A stretch of DNA of 64,000 bases from Parabacteroides sp. PF5-9 (GTDB lineage Bacteria; Bacteroidota; Bacteroidia; Bacteroidales; Tannerellaceae), in contig NZ_JARXWG010000013.1 of the NCBI RefSeq assembly GCF_029893105.1, forward strand, positions 1 through 64,000, read 5' to 3'. Both the position numbers and the translations under genes were made by a program. Position 1 is the first letter of the stretch. Each line of letters starts with the position of its first letter. This document shows positions 55,343 to 63,691 of this stretch, in pieces. The notes below the pieces were generated by a model, which ran no database searches, was not told the DNA's origin, and saw only the letters and a list, made by a program, of their open reading frames with translations.

Positions 55343-55350
55343 CAAAAGTA
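55343..55350 (-). promoter_or_regulatory. -7 promoter element of fabI
   Basis: TACTTTTG on the minus strand (TAnnTTTG), 24 bp upstream of the fabI start codon. Confidence 0.6.
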
Positions 55351-55377
55351 TGCATTATGTGCAAGATATGCAATTGA

Positions 55378-56451
55378 TTATAGAAAGAGATCACATCCGT
55401 TCGTGGGAAGCGTCTCCGAAAAAGGGGGATAAGCAATCCCTTTTTCAGTAATAATCGCTGTAATCAGCTGATGAGGAGTCACATCGAAAGCCGGATTAAA
55501 CACTGATACATCACGGGGAGCCATACGTTTTTCATACCACATTGTTGTGACTTCATCCGGATGGCGTTCTTCTATCTCTATCGATTCCCCATCCGGACAA
55601 TTATGGTCGATGGTCGAGGTAGGGCCTAATACATAAAAAGGGATACCGTAATGGCGTGCCAGAATAGCCACTCCCGAAGTGCCGATTTTATTCGCTGTAT
55701 CCCCATTTGCAGCAATACGGTCGCACCCAACCAGAACAGCCTGTACCCAACCTTTTTGCATCACACTTGAGGCCATATTATCACAGATAAGTGTCGTAGA
55801 TACACCGGCTTTCATCAATTCGTATGCTGTTAATCTTGCCCCCTGTAATAACGGACGTGTTTCATCTGCAAAAACATGAAATCCATAGTTCTGCTCTTCC
55901 CCCAGATAGATCGGTGCCAATGCTGTTCCATAGGCAGAGACGGCAAGATGCCCTGCATTACAATGTGTCAACAAGCCCATTCCCGGACGTAATAATGACA
56001 ATCCGAACTCACCGATTTTCCGACAGGCCACTACATCCTCTTCCCGGATCAACTCCGCCTCTGTGATCAGTCTGTTTTGAATCTGCTCTATCGGCAAATC
56101 TGCATGATTCAAGACGATCTGTTCCATCCGGTTTAATGCAGCCATCAAATTGACGGCTGTAGGGCGCGAACTGGCCAGATAAGTTTTTAATTGACCGAAT
56201 TGTTCTAAAAAAAGTTCAAAAGAGGAGGTCTTTATCTGTTTGCAACAAACAGCCAAACCGTAAGCAGCAGCAATCCCTATAGCCGGCGCACCCCGCACTT
56301 TCAAATGATAAATAGCCTCCCAAATCTCTTCGGCGGAAGAGAGTGTGAGATAGATTTCCTTTTCGGGCAAGCGAGTCTGATCTAAAATAATCACTTGCTC
56401 GCCTTTTTCATTCAATCGGACTGTACGCAATCCGGCAAGGATATGTGTCAT
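55378..56451 (-). CDS. mtnA: S-methyl-5-thioribose-1-phosphate isomerase
   Basis: A 357-residue member of the MtnA/eIF2B-like isomerases: KVRGAPAIGIAAAYG near residue 50, catalytic Cys in LTHCNAGHLA near 164 and Asp in GCDRIAANGDTANKIGT near 243. It isomerises methylthioribose-1-phosphate to the ribulose form in methionine salvage; other salvage genes are not in the window. Related enzymes also accept 5-deoxyribose-1-phosphate. It follows mgtE (49-bp gap) and may share its transcript. Confidence 0.9.
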   Translation of the reverse strand: MTHILAGLRTVRLNEKGEQVIILDQTRLPEKEIYLTLSSAEEIWEAIYHLKVRGAPAIGIAAAYGLAVCCKQIKTSSFELFLEQFGQLKTYLASSRPTAVNLMAALNRMEQIVLNHADLPIEQIQNRLITEAELIREEDVVACRKIGEFGLSLLRPGMGLLTHCNAGHLAVSAYGTALAPIYLGEEQNYGFHVFADETRPLLQGARLTAYELMKAGVSTTLICDNMASSVMQKGWVQAVLVGCDRIAANGDTANKIGTSGVAILARHYGIPFYVLGPTSTIDHNCPDGESIEIEERHPDEVTTMWYEKRMAPRDVSVFNPAFDVTPHQLITAIITEKGIAYPPFSETLPTNGCDLFL

Positions 56452-56500
56452 GTCAATTCTTTCGTTGATAAGTTGTTGTATACTATTCTATTTATCGCAT

Positions 56501-57841
56501 TTAAAGCCCGAAATACCATGTCGCAATAGAGAAATAAATCATGACTCCGCAAATATCGGCAATCGAGGTGATCAAAGGAGCACTGGCCGTTGCCGGGTCG
56601 GCTTTGAACTTCGTAAAAACAAAAGGTAATAACATCCCTAACAGGCTTCCGACAATCACCGTAATCACCATGGTAAGAGCCACGACAACCACCACTTCCG
56701 GAGCACGAAAACCGGCTATAAGCGAAACTCCGACTGCCATTGTTGCTCCTAATAAGAAAGAGACCAACAACTCTTTTCCTAACAATCTGATCCAATCTTT
56801 GGTTTCAACATCTCCCGTTGCCAGCGCCCGAATCATCAGTGTAGCCGACTGAGACCCTGCATTCCCTCCACTGCCGATCAGTAGCGGTAGGAAAAAGACC
56901 AGTGAAACAACCGCTCCAATCACTGCTTCGAAACTGGCAATTGCTGCACCTGAAAAGACATTCATAAAAACCAATACAGTAAGCCACAATACACGCTTTT
57001 TATACAAAAAACCAACACGGGCTTTCAACGGATTGATCACGCCCTCCTGAAGCGAACCGAATTTATGGAAATCTTCCGTATTTTCTTCTTCCACCACATC
57101 GATGACATCATCTATCGTCACAATGCCTACCAATACCCCATTGGTATCTATAACAGGAAGTGCCACACGGTCATAATCTTTAAATACTTTGACGGCGACC
57201 TCCTGATCATCATACGCCTTTAAAGCGACGAACCGATTATCGACCAATTCTGAGATCCGTTGATCGGGTGAAGCCAGGATCAACTCTTTCATCCGCAGAT
57301 CATCGATCAACTTCCAGTTTTCATCAACGACATAAATCACATTGAGTGTTTCCGAATCGCGCCCGTAAATCCGGATATGATCCAACGCCTGTGCCACGGT
57401 GAAATAAGGTTTGACTGCTACATATTCAGGAGTCATCAACCGTCCGATACTATCTTCGGGATAACCGAGCAAACGACGTGTAATCTCCCGCTCTTCTTCC
57501 GACATAATCTGCATCAACCGTTGGCTGACTTTGCCGGGCAACTCTTCAAAGAAGGCGGTACGATCATCCGGATCAAGATCATTCAACAGATCAGCAATCT
57601 GATTGCTATTGGCTGCAAGTCCTTTGATCACATCCTCCTGCTCATCATGCAATAGGTGCTGAAAAACCTCTTTAGCCTGCTCGCGCGACAAAAGACGAAA
57701 AAGGATAATCTGATCTGTTTTGGATAGTTCACCGATTGTTTCGGCGATCTGATGTGGGTTAAGGTCGTTTAGTGCTTGTTTAAGTATTTTCCATTTTTTT
57801 GCTTCTATAAGAAGCTGAAATTCCATTTTGAATTCGTTCAT
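56501..57841 (-). CDS. mgtE: Magnesium transporter MgtE
   Basis: A 446-residue Mg2+ channel: N-terminal superhelical domain (residues 1-130, AETIGELSKTDQIILFRLL), two CBS domains (about 131-255) and five membrane segments from about 285 (GSGGNAGSQSATLMIRAL is the pore signature). The cytosolic domains close the channel at high Mg2+. The mRNA leader carries a strong Shine-Dalgarno and two competing hairpins (57849-57900), unusual for this phylum. Confidence 0.95.
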   Translation of the reverse strand: MNEFKMEFQLLIEAKKWKILKQALNDLNPHQIAETIGELSKTDQIILFRLLSREQAKEVFQHLLHDEQEDVIKGLAANSNQIADLLNDLDPDDRTAFFEELPGKVSQRLMQIMSEEEREITRRLLGYPEDSIGRLMTPEYVAVKPYFTVAQALDHIRIYGRDSETLNVIYVVDENWKLIDDLRMKELILASPDQRISELVDNRFVALKAYDDQEVAVKVFKDYDRVALPVIDTNGVLVGIVTIDDVIDVVEEENTEDFHKFGSLQEGVINPLKARVGFLYKKRVLWLTVLVFMNVFSGAAIASFEAVIGAVVSLVFFLPLLIGSGGNAGSQSATLMIRALATGDVETKDWIRLLGKELLVSFLLGATMAVGVSLIAGFRAPEVVVVVALTMVITVIVGSLLGMLLPFVFTKFKADPATASAPLITSIADICGVMIYFSIATWYFGL

Positions 57842-57848
57842 GCGTTTT

Positions 57849-57904
57849 CCTCCTTACAAATTTAACTCTGTAAGGAGAGCGTGCAGTACCCCTTACAGAG
57901 AGTT
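57849..57904 (-). promoter_or_regulatory. Putative riboswitch-like leader of mgtE
   Basis: In the mgtE mRNA, segment B (CUCCUUACAGAG, 57877-57866) can pair with upstream segment A (CUCUGUAAGGGG, 57900-57889; 12 bp, one G-U) or, through CUCCUUAC, with downstream segment C (GUAAGGAG, 57857-57850; 8 bp). Segment C contains the Shine-Dalgarno AAGGAGG, seven bases before the AUG. A-B frees it and B-C hides it. Confidence 0.7.
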
Positions 57905-58011
57905 AATACTCCTGTTTTCTCTGTTTACTACAACTCGGTACGTCGTCCATAATGAAATTGTATAAATGAATAATTGAGTCTAATCAGCAGACTCTGTTCT
58001 AAAATCCGCGG

Positions 58012-58019
58012 CAAAGGTA
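58012..58019 (-). promoter_or_regulatory. -7 promoter element of mgtE
   Basis: TACCTTTG on the minus strand (TAnnTTTG). It gives a leader of about 165 nt containing the putative switch. The remaining sequence of the 57842-58314 gap outside the leader and array D shows no gene. Confidence 0.55.
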
Positions 58020-58130
58020 TCATTTTTTATTGAACCTGTGTGGAATGGGAGATAAATTAACAGGGTGCATCGAAAGAAAAACTTAAACGACCCAGCGGTT
58101 TAGATGAGGTATCTGAAAGACTATTTTGTC

Positions 58131-58240
58131 AGACGTACCTCCGTTTTTTGTTAGAGGTACGTCTAAAACAATTTAGAGGTACGTCTAAATTCATTTAGAG
58201 GTAGGTGTAAAACATTTTAGAGGTACCTCTAACAGAAAAG
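58131..58240. repeat. 22-nt periodic intergenic array D
   Basis: TTAGAGG begins at 58151, 58173, 58195 and 58217, exactly 22 nt apart; ACCTCC at 58137 is the head. It shares its head (ACCTCCGTTTTTTGTTAGAGGTAC) and its tail (ACCTCTAACAGAAAAGT) with array C, but the inner units are in the opposite orientation. Located between the DUF3137 gene 3' end and the mgtE promoter. Confidence 0.88.
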
Positions 58241-58314
58241 TCATCATCACGTATCATTTTATTCGTTCCGATAGGGCAAAAAACTGATTCCAATGGAGGC
58301 GGTAGATATACCTT

Positions 58315-59226
58315 TTAGTTCTTTGTCCAGATCCGCGTGTTCAGATTTAACTCATCGATGATAGCGATTAGTGAAGTGATCATCATATAGTCTCTGTATA
58401 TGACCTCCCGATCATTGATCTTCGTCCATAAACCGGCCTCAAAATGATTGGTTTCATTATGGATTGCAATCATGATATTCGAACGGCAAAAGCTGAATAT
58501 GACTCCTTCGTCAAACCGCTTGTCGAGTTCCACGATGCGTTCCATCATGGAAGGAGTTAATAGATAACGGGCTTCGACCTGATCGTCCGAAAAGACATCG
58601 AACCGTTTCTCGAACTCTCCATTTTCCAACTTGACACGGTTCTGTTTTAATCTTAAGAATGAGTTGCGTAAAACAACGGTCTCTCCTTTAAAATCTTTAT
58701 GGAAATCGGCGATAAACATAAACCCTTTAAAGAGCGTGACCCAACGGGTTTGTCCCTTACTGCCGGTATGCTTCTCTTCGGCATGGACTTCAGAAAAGCG
58801 GAATCTGGTCTTGTCCATCACTCCGGAAATCAGGTCTTCGCTATGATAGCGATCGGGATGAACAAAAAGTTGACTTTGATTAAATACGTTCTCTGTTATA
58901 CCTGATGCCGGATGATACCGTCCATTTTTTACCACATTTTTTACAATCTGAGCGACGATTTGTTTTTTATACTGTTCAAGCAATGGACCCGACCGGGACA
59001 TATTAACGGTACTGATTAGGATGACAGCCACGAAAAATCCGATACCGAAGACAAACTCCGAAGATTCATATTGGCTGACCATAGCGACGATGACAATGAT
59101 GATGATCAGTCCGATAATGATTTTTTTGAAAGCCTCTTTTCGAAGTTTTTGTCGTTGTGATTCGAGTTGTTCCAGTATGGGACTCAACTCATCCATCAGT
59201 TTTTCAAACGATAAATTGGAGTGCAT
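58315..59226 (-). CDS. DUF3137-family membrane protein
   Basis: A 303-residue protein: N-terminal coiled-coil-like helix, two adjacent membrane segments (residues about 35-75: KIIIGLIIIIVIVAMV and FVFGIGFFVAVILIS), then a cytoplasmic beta-rich domain of DUF3137. DUF3137 genes are often neighbours of lemA, as here, with the PagL-like gene between them. Function unknown. Confidence 0.82.
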   Translation of the reverse strand: MHSNLSFEKLMDELSPILEQLESQRQKLRKEAFKKIIIGLIIIIVIVAMVSQYESSEFVFGIGFFVAVILISTVNMSRSGPLLEQYKKQIVAQIVKNVVKNGRYHPASGITENVFNQSQLFVHPDRYHSEDLISGVMDKTRFRFSEVHAEEKHTGSKGQTRWVTLFKGFMFIADFHKDFKGETVVLRNSFLRLKQNRVKLENGEFEKRFDVFSDDQVEARYLLTPSMMERIVELDKRFDEGVIFSFCRSNIMIAIHNETNHFEAGLWTKINDREVIYRDYMMITSLIAIIDELNLNTRIWTKN

Positions 59227-59322
59227 GACGATCGGTTTATTTTGTAGGACTTATCTTACCCACATTATACGAGGCGTAAAAATAACGCATTTGCTGCATT
59301 GCAACAAATGATAATCAAAGGA

Positions 59323-60549
59323 TCAACGATGGAAGAATGGATATTTGTTATTGAAACGGAAACCAAGACCCAGCATCAGGAAATTGGGGTCATGAAAGTC
59401 GTGAAGGCTGTACCCGATATGCAGAAATGAATTCCGGGTCAGTTCAACCTTCAGAGCCAATATCTGGTAAAATGCTTTCAAATCACCTCCGCCATGGAGG
59501 ATGTTGGCTCCAAAACCTATTCCGACACTAAAATAGGGCATCACATATTCTGCTCTTCCCGAAACGCCTAAAGCCAGTTGTTTGTTGAATGACGGTCTGG
59601 AAAAGGTTGGCTCTGTCCCCGAGATATGCTCGTTGGCATACACATTGGCACTACCGTCGTAAAAGCCATCCAAAGCAACGCCAACACGTACTCTGTAGTC
59701 AAGGTTGTACATGGGGCCAAAGCTAAATCCTGCCACTGCATACGCATCCGGCGAGGCTATCTGTCGGTCTTCGACAGTCACCCCTTTTCGACGCCATGCG
59801 CCAAACAGGACTAAGTCATAACTGATATGACGCGGGAATTCAGGAATAGGCTGTAATTGTATTTTTCTGGCGAGCGACTCATGCTCCCGGTTGAACTTGT
59901 AGACCAATCCGACTTTCAGTCCGATCGTGTTTAATCCGGAATTCGGGAATTTGGTATTGCCATTGGAGAAATGAGTTAGAGAGATTCCGGATGTCAGATC
60001 GAATCGTTCTGAAAGTATCCAGTTGAGATACATATTAAGGTTGATATAAGCGTTCACCCTTGACCCGATCACCAGATTGTAATAATTCGATGCATAGTGA
60101 TAAGGGTGCCACCCTGACGACAAACCGAAGTTCCATTCATAATTCAGCGAAACGTTGGATGCAAGCCGACCTAATCGGGCTCCTTGGAAAAGATAAAAAG
60201 CGGTAGGATTTCCAATCTCTTTCCGGTTGCCAAACGTATACCAAGCGAGTGCGGCTCCCTGATAGACTCCTCCGTAGATCCGGTCGACATATGAATGGGG
60301 TTCAAACTCAAAAGCGTATTGTAAATGGGGAGAGAAAGAGCCTCTGATGGGTTGTTGTAACTCATTCTCTCTTTTAAGAAAAGATTTGGTCGGGAAAATA
60401 TAACCCGGCCGAGCCTCTACCGCTATACGGTGCAGAAGATGAGGTCGCTGAGGTTCGGACTCCTGTTCCTGTGCTTTTACATTAAGGGAAGAGAGGAGCA
60501 TTACTCCTAAGAAAATCAACATCAACCATATCCGTATATTACCACTCAT
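59323..60549 (-). CDS. PagL-like lipid A deacylase (acyloxyacyl hydrolase family)
   Basis: A 408-residue outer-membrane barrel: signal peptide ending VKAQE, amphipathic strands, and the PagL-like active region LTHFSNGNTKFPNSGLN near residue 190 (His-x-Ser-Asn motif). PagL removes the 3-O acyl chain of lipid A. It is more than twice the length of PagL from Pseudomonas (about 150 mature residues), with a second barrel-like part. It lies between lemA and the DUF3137 gene on the same strand. Confidence 0.8.
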   Translation of the reverse strand: MSGNIRIWLMLIFLGVMLLSSLNVKAQEQESEPQRPHLLHRIAVEARPGYIFPTKSFLKRENELQQPIRGSFSPHLQYAFEFEPHSYVDRIYGGVYQGAALAWYTFGNRKEIGNPTAFYLFQGARLGRLASNVSLNYEWNFGLSSGWHPYHYASNYYNLVIGSRVNAYINLNMYLNWILSERFDLTSGISLTHFSNGNTKFPNSGLNTIGLKVGLVYKFNREHESLARKIQLQPIPEFPRHISYDLVLFGAWRRKGVTVEDRQIASPDAYAVAGFSFGPMYNLDYRVRVGVALDGFYDGSANVYANEHISGTEPTFSRPSFNKQLALGVSGRAEYVMPYFSVGIGFGANILHGGGDLKAFYQILALKVELTRNSFLHIGYSLHDFHDPNFLMLGLGFRFNNKYPFFHR

Positions 60550-60565
60550 AAAGACATCATCAGTT

Positions 60566-61126
60566 TTACAGATTCTTGATATCCGGAACTTGTTTTTCTT
60601 GTTCTGGAATCCGAAAGAGTGTTCTACATTGAAAACCGAAAAGAGTGGCTACCAGGTTTGTGGGAAAACATTGTACGCTGGTGTTGTAGTCGGTCACCGA
60701 GGCATTATATGTACGCCGCGCCGCAGCCAATTGCTCTTCCGTCTCATTCAACGCGCGTTGCAGTTGCATAAAGTTATCCGACGCTTTTAACGCCGGATAA
60801 CTTTCAGCTATAACTTGCAGGTTGTGGCTGGCATGACTGAATACGGTATCGAAAGCCTCTTTTTCTGAGTCTGTCAACGTATTATAGTCCATTGATCGCA
60901 ATCGGGAAATCTCGGCAAAGAGTTCTTTCTCATGCGCTGCATATTGTTTAACCGTTGCCACTAAATTAGGGATAAGGTCGAACCGCTTTTTCAACATCAC
61001 ATCAATCGTACTGAATGCATTGGCCACTTCATTTCTTTTCCGAACCAATGTATTATAAACAATTATGCCAAAGATAAAAAGGATACCTGACAGGATCAAT
61101 AATTTGGTGTATAAAGCCATTTCCAT
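60566..61126 (-). CDS. LemA-family protein
   Basis: A 186-residue protein with one N-terminal membrane segment (LYTKLLILSGILFIFGIIVY) and the helical LemA domain (RNEVANAFSTIDVMLKKRFDLIPNLV, LKASDNFMQLQRALNETE, YNTSVQCFPTNLVATLFGF). I start at MEMALYTK (61126); an open frame runs back to 61183 but overlaps the end of the preceding gene. LemA function is unsettled; it is common beside DUF3137 and peptidase genes. Confidence 0.88.
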   Translation of the reverse strand: MEMALYTKLLILSGILFIFGIIVYNTLVRKRNEVANAFSTIDVMLKKRFDLIPNLVATVKQYAAHEKELFAEISRLRSMDYNTLTDSEKEAFDTVFSHASHNLQVIAESYPALKASDNFMQLQRALNETEEQLAAARRTYNASVTDYNTSVQCFPTNLVATLFGFQCRTLFRIPEQEKQVPDIKNL

Positions 61127-61155
61127 ATGCATTATGCGATCATTTCCGATAGATA

Positions 61156-63324
61156 TTACTCCATGACGATGTATGTGGGCCATGATACCCGGTTGGGCAG
61201 ATCAAACTCCTCGTCGTAAGGTTCTACTCCCGGATCGTTATTATAGGAGGATACTCGTTTTACTCCGTCTGCCGTACTACCGCCTATACCGTTGATCACG
61301 TTTTGTATATTACCGGGACCGGCGAATCGTGTGATACACATCTTTTCAATCTTGACACGGGGTGTATTAGGCACCTCAAACCCATTTTTCTTATTCACAT
61401 GGCCGTCGGTTCCGGTGAAAACCGCGTAAGAACCCAGACCAATGCTGTAATGTTCCTTGACACTGTTTGCAACTTTGAATGCCGCATAACCGTCTATCCG
61501 GCTACCCTGGCTACTCCAGCTTGTTTGAGTCGGCGGATCATACGGTGGTTCATTTTGGAAGAAGTAAGTACTGCCACGTTCGCCCAGCCATAACACTTCG
61601 TATTCCTGATAGTGTTCGGCAAACAGAGCGTAGAGCGTCACATCATTGCCGGTAACGATCAGTCCGTTTTTACATCTGTCTCTCAGCCATCGCGCCGGCC
61701 CACCGGGTTGAGTACCGTGATCGGCACGCCACAACCAGAAATGGTCGCCTACCACATTATTGCTGTTTATCTGCATAGAAGCGTGTATCTGTATGTTTTT
61801 GGATTGTACACCACCTACTCTGCAGGTAATGTCTGTCAATAATATAGGATTTGCGGAATGGTTGGTATCTACACCTTCTTCACCGATACGGATCTGATAG
61901 GTGGTACTGTTGAAAGAATCCATAAGGAGTCCGGCAACAATAATCCCATCTTTATCGTCCACATAGATACAACCCCAGTTGTTGTTTTCTGTCGGTTCGA
62001 GAGTCACCGAGGCTATACCGGCACCGAGAAGTATCGCATTTTTACGGTTGACTTGAATAGGCGCATTCAACGCGTAGTGACCGGGAGTGAAAAATACATT
62101 TTTGCCTGACTTGAGCGCAGCGTTGATTTCAACGTCGGTGTCACCTTCTTTGGCCACATACCAGTGAGTAAATAGATCTTGCACTTCACCCTCTCCCATA
62201 TTTGAGGTCGACCAGGAAGTGCCTATTCTATCTTTTTGCCATGCGGGAACAAATACTTTGTATTCGCCGTCATCATCGATAAAAAGAAAAGGTTTTTCTC
62301 TGATAATCGGAGTGGTAGCCACAGGCGAGTTCGCTTCATTCGCATTGGGCGCATTCACACAACCTTGCCAAACCATATTATACGAACCGCCCATGGGCTC
62401 GGAGCCTGAAGGGAATATGGTATTTCTGGTGTACCATTGTTGCTGCCCTCCCCAGTTGGGTCTGGATGAGAATGTATAGTGGCTGTCGGCAATAAAGCCA
62501 CCACTTCCCCAGAAGTTTGAAGTACCAACATCGGATATATATTTCGAGGTATTTTCAATCAGCATTCTTCTCGCACTGGTCGATTGCGACACTGTCCATG
62601 CAAAATCTCTCATCACGGTCACGTTTTCCATAGAACGCCAGAATGTACAGGTTGCATTTGCTCCGCCGGAAAGGTGAGGCCTGGTAAAAACAGAACCTAA
62701 TTTAACATCCGAAGGCAATTTACCCAGTCCACCCACATGGGAGTAACATCCCAATTCGATGGAGTTTGCTTCCGGTGATGAAGCTGAACCTGAACCTCCC
62801 GGATCATACGTTTGTCCATCAATATTTGGTTTGAAATAGTAAGCTTGACGTTTTGTCGACCACTCACCGTTTTCCCGTCCACCACCAGTGGTAAGGAAAT
62901 GAGTATTCATTTCTGTTCGTGCCGTTTCTGCTGTCTCATATTTTCGGTCGTAGAAATACATATTGTCGCCAAAAATCTGATTTTCCAATGAAAGGATGAT
63001 CGTTGTCGAACCACGGGTAATCTTATAATAGTTTTCGTACTTATCGGTATTCGGATTCGGATCGGTAAATGTCGTTTCAGACGTTGAACCGACTGGTATA
63101 AACTCGGTAGCCAGACGACTACCACCTCTTGTGATCAGATAATCACCCGAAGAGCCAAATGGAGCCCATGATAGTGTTAAAGAATGATTCCCTTTGCTGT
63201 AGACTATGTGATTATCGGCCGAAGCGGCCTGGTTCTTCTCCTTGGGTGCGTATAATACCACAAAACTGCATAATCCCAACAGAAATACAAATGCTGTAAG
63301 AACTGCGATTAACTTTTTAGACAT
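61156..63324 (-). CDS. Secreted right-handed beta-helix protein, unknown enzyme class
   Basis: A 722-residue exported protein: signal anchor (MSKKLIAVLTAFVFLLGLCSF), a fibronectin-like N-terminal domain (HSLTLSWAPFGSSGDYLI), and a long Gly/Ser/Asn-rich part with pectate-lyase-like helix features (INAALKSGKNVFFTPGHYAL, KNAILLGAGIASVTLEP). Similar proteins are annotated as beta-helix or GH55-like in Actinobacteria; I cannot assign a reaction. The start at 63324 gives a clean signal; an ATG at 63369 adds 15 residues. It lies 29 bp upstream of lemA. Confidence 0.78.
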   Translation of the reverse strand: MSKKLIAVLTAFVFLLGLCSFVVLYAPKEKNQAASADNHIVYSKGNHSLTLSWAPFGSSGDYLITRGGSRLATEFIPVGSTSETTFTDPNPNTDKYENYYKITRGSTTIILSLENQIFGDNMYFYDRKYETAETARTEMNTHFLTTGGGRENGEWSTKRQAYYFKPNIDGQTYDPGGSGSASSPEANSIELGCYSHVGGLGKLPSDVKLGSVFTRPHLSGGANATCTFWRSMENVTVMRDFAWTVSQSTSARRMLIENTSKYISDVGTSNFWGSGGFIADSHYTFSSRPNWGGQQQWYTRNTIFPSGSEPMGGSYNMVWQGCVNAPNANEANSPVATTPIIREKPFLFIDDDGEYKVFVPAWQKDRIGTSWSTSNMGEGEVQDLFTHWYVAKEGDTDVEINAALKSGKNVFFTPGHYALNAPIQVNRKNAILLGAGIASVTLEPTENNNWGCIYVDDKDGIIVAGLLMDSFNSTTYQIRIGEEGVDTNHSANPILLTDITCRVGGVQSKNIQIHASMQINSNNVVGDHFWLWRADHGTQPGGPARWLRDRCKNGLIVTGNDVTLYALFAEHYQEYEVLWLGERGSTYFFQNEPPYDPPTQTSWSSQGSRIDGYAAFKVANSVKEHYSIGLGSYAVFTGTDGHVNKKNGFEVPNTPRVKIEKMCITRFAGPGNIQNVINGIGGSTADGVKRVSSYNNDPGVEPYDEEFDLPNRVSWPTYIVME

Positions 63325-63691
63325 AAGAGTTTTTTTTAGTTTTTCATTTTTCGATATGTTACAAGTCACAATAAGATCAAAATAGTGTGATAAAACAGTA
63401 GCAATTGTTCATTATATCTTCAAAAAGGGGGTCTCAAGAAATCAGAAAAGAATAGTTGAATAAGTTATAAATTGTATGTAAGGGTAGGCCGGAGGGCTTT
63501 AATGTGGATCACTTTTTCGGAGTAATTGCTTACAATTCGTAACTATATCAAAGATCTTTTTGACTTTTTAGACGTTTTCTTTAATTGGGAGACAAACTTA
63601 GATAAAATATACGATTTACAAGCGTGTCTTATAAAAAGAACTGTATAAACTGTGTCAAAAATATAAAAAAACGATGCCGGTTAAATGAAAA
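63325..63691. other. Intergenic region with a probable minus-strand promoter
   Basis: No gene is supported in these 367 bp. The minus strand has TAAGTTTG at 63593-63600 (TAnnTTTG) with a TTG about 18 nt further upstream, an acceptable promoter for the beta-helix gene with a leader of about 260 nt. No strong hairpin is visible. Confidence 0.45.
63593..63600 (-). promoter_or_regulatory. -7 promoter element of the beta-helix gene
   Basis: TAAGTTTG on the minus strand (TAnnTTTG), with a TTG at about the -33 position. Confidence 0.5.

Noticed and set aside
56448-56795. A 115-residue open frame overlapping the end of mgtE
   Set aside because: It is out of frame with the MgtE membrane domain, has no recognisable start and no family features.
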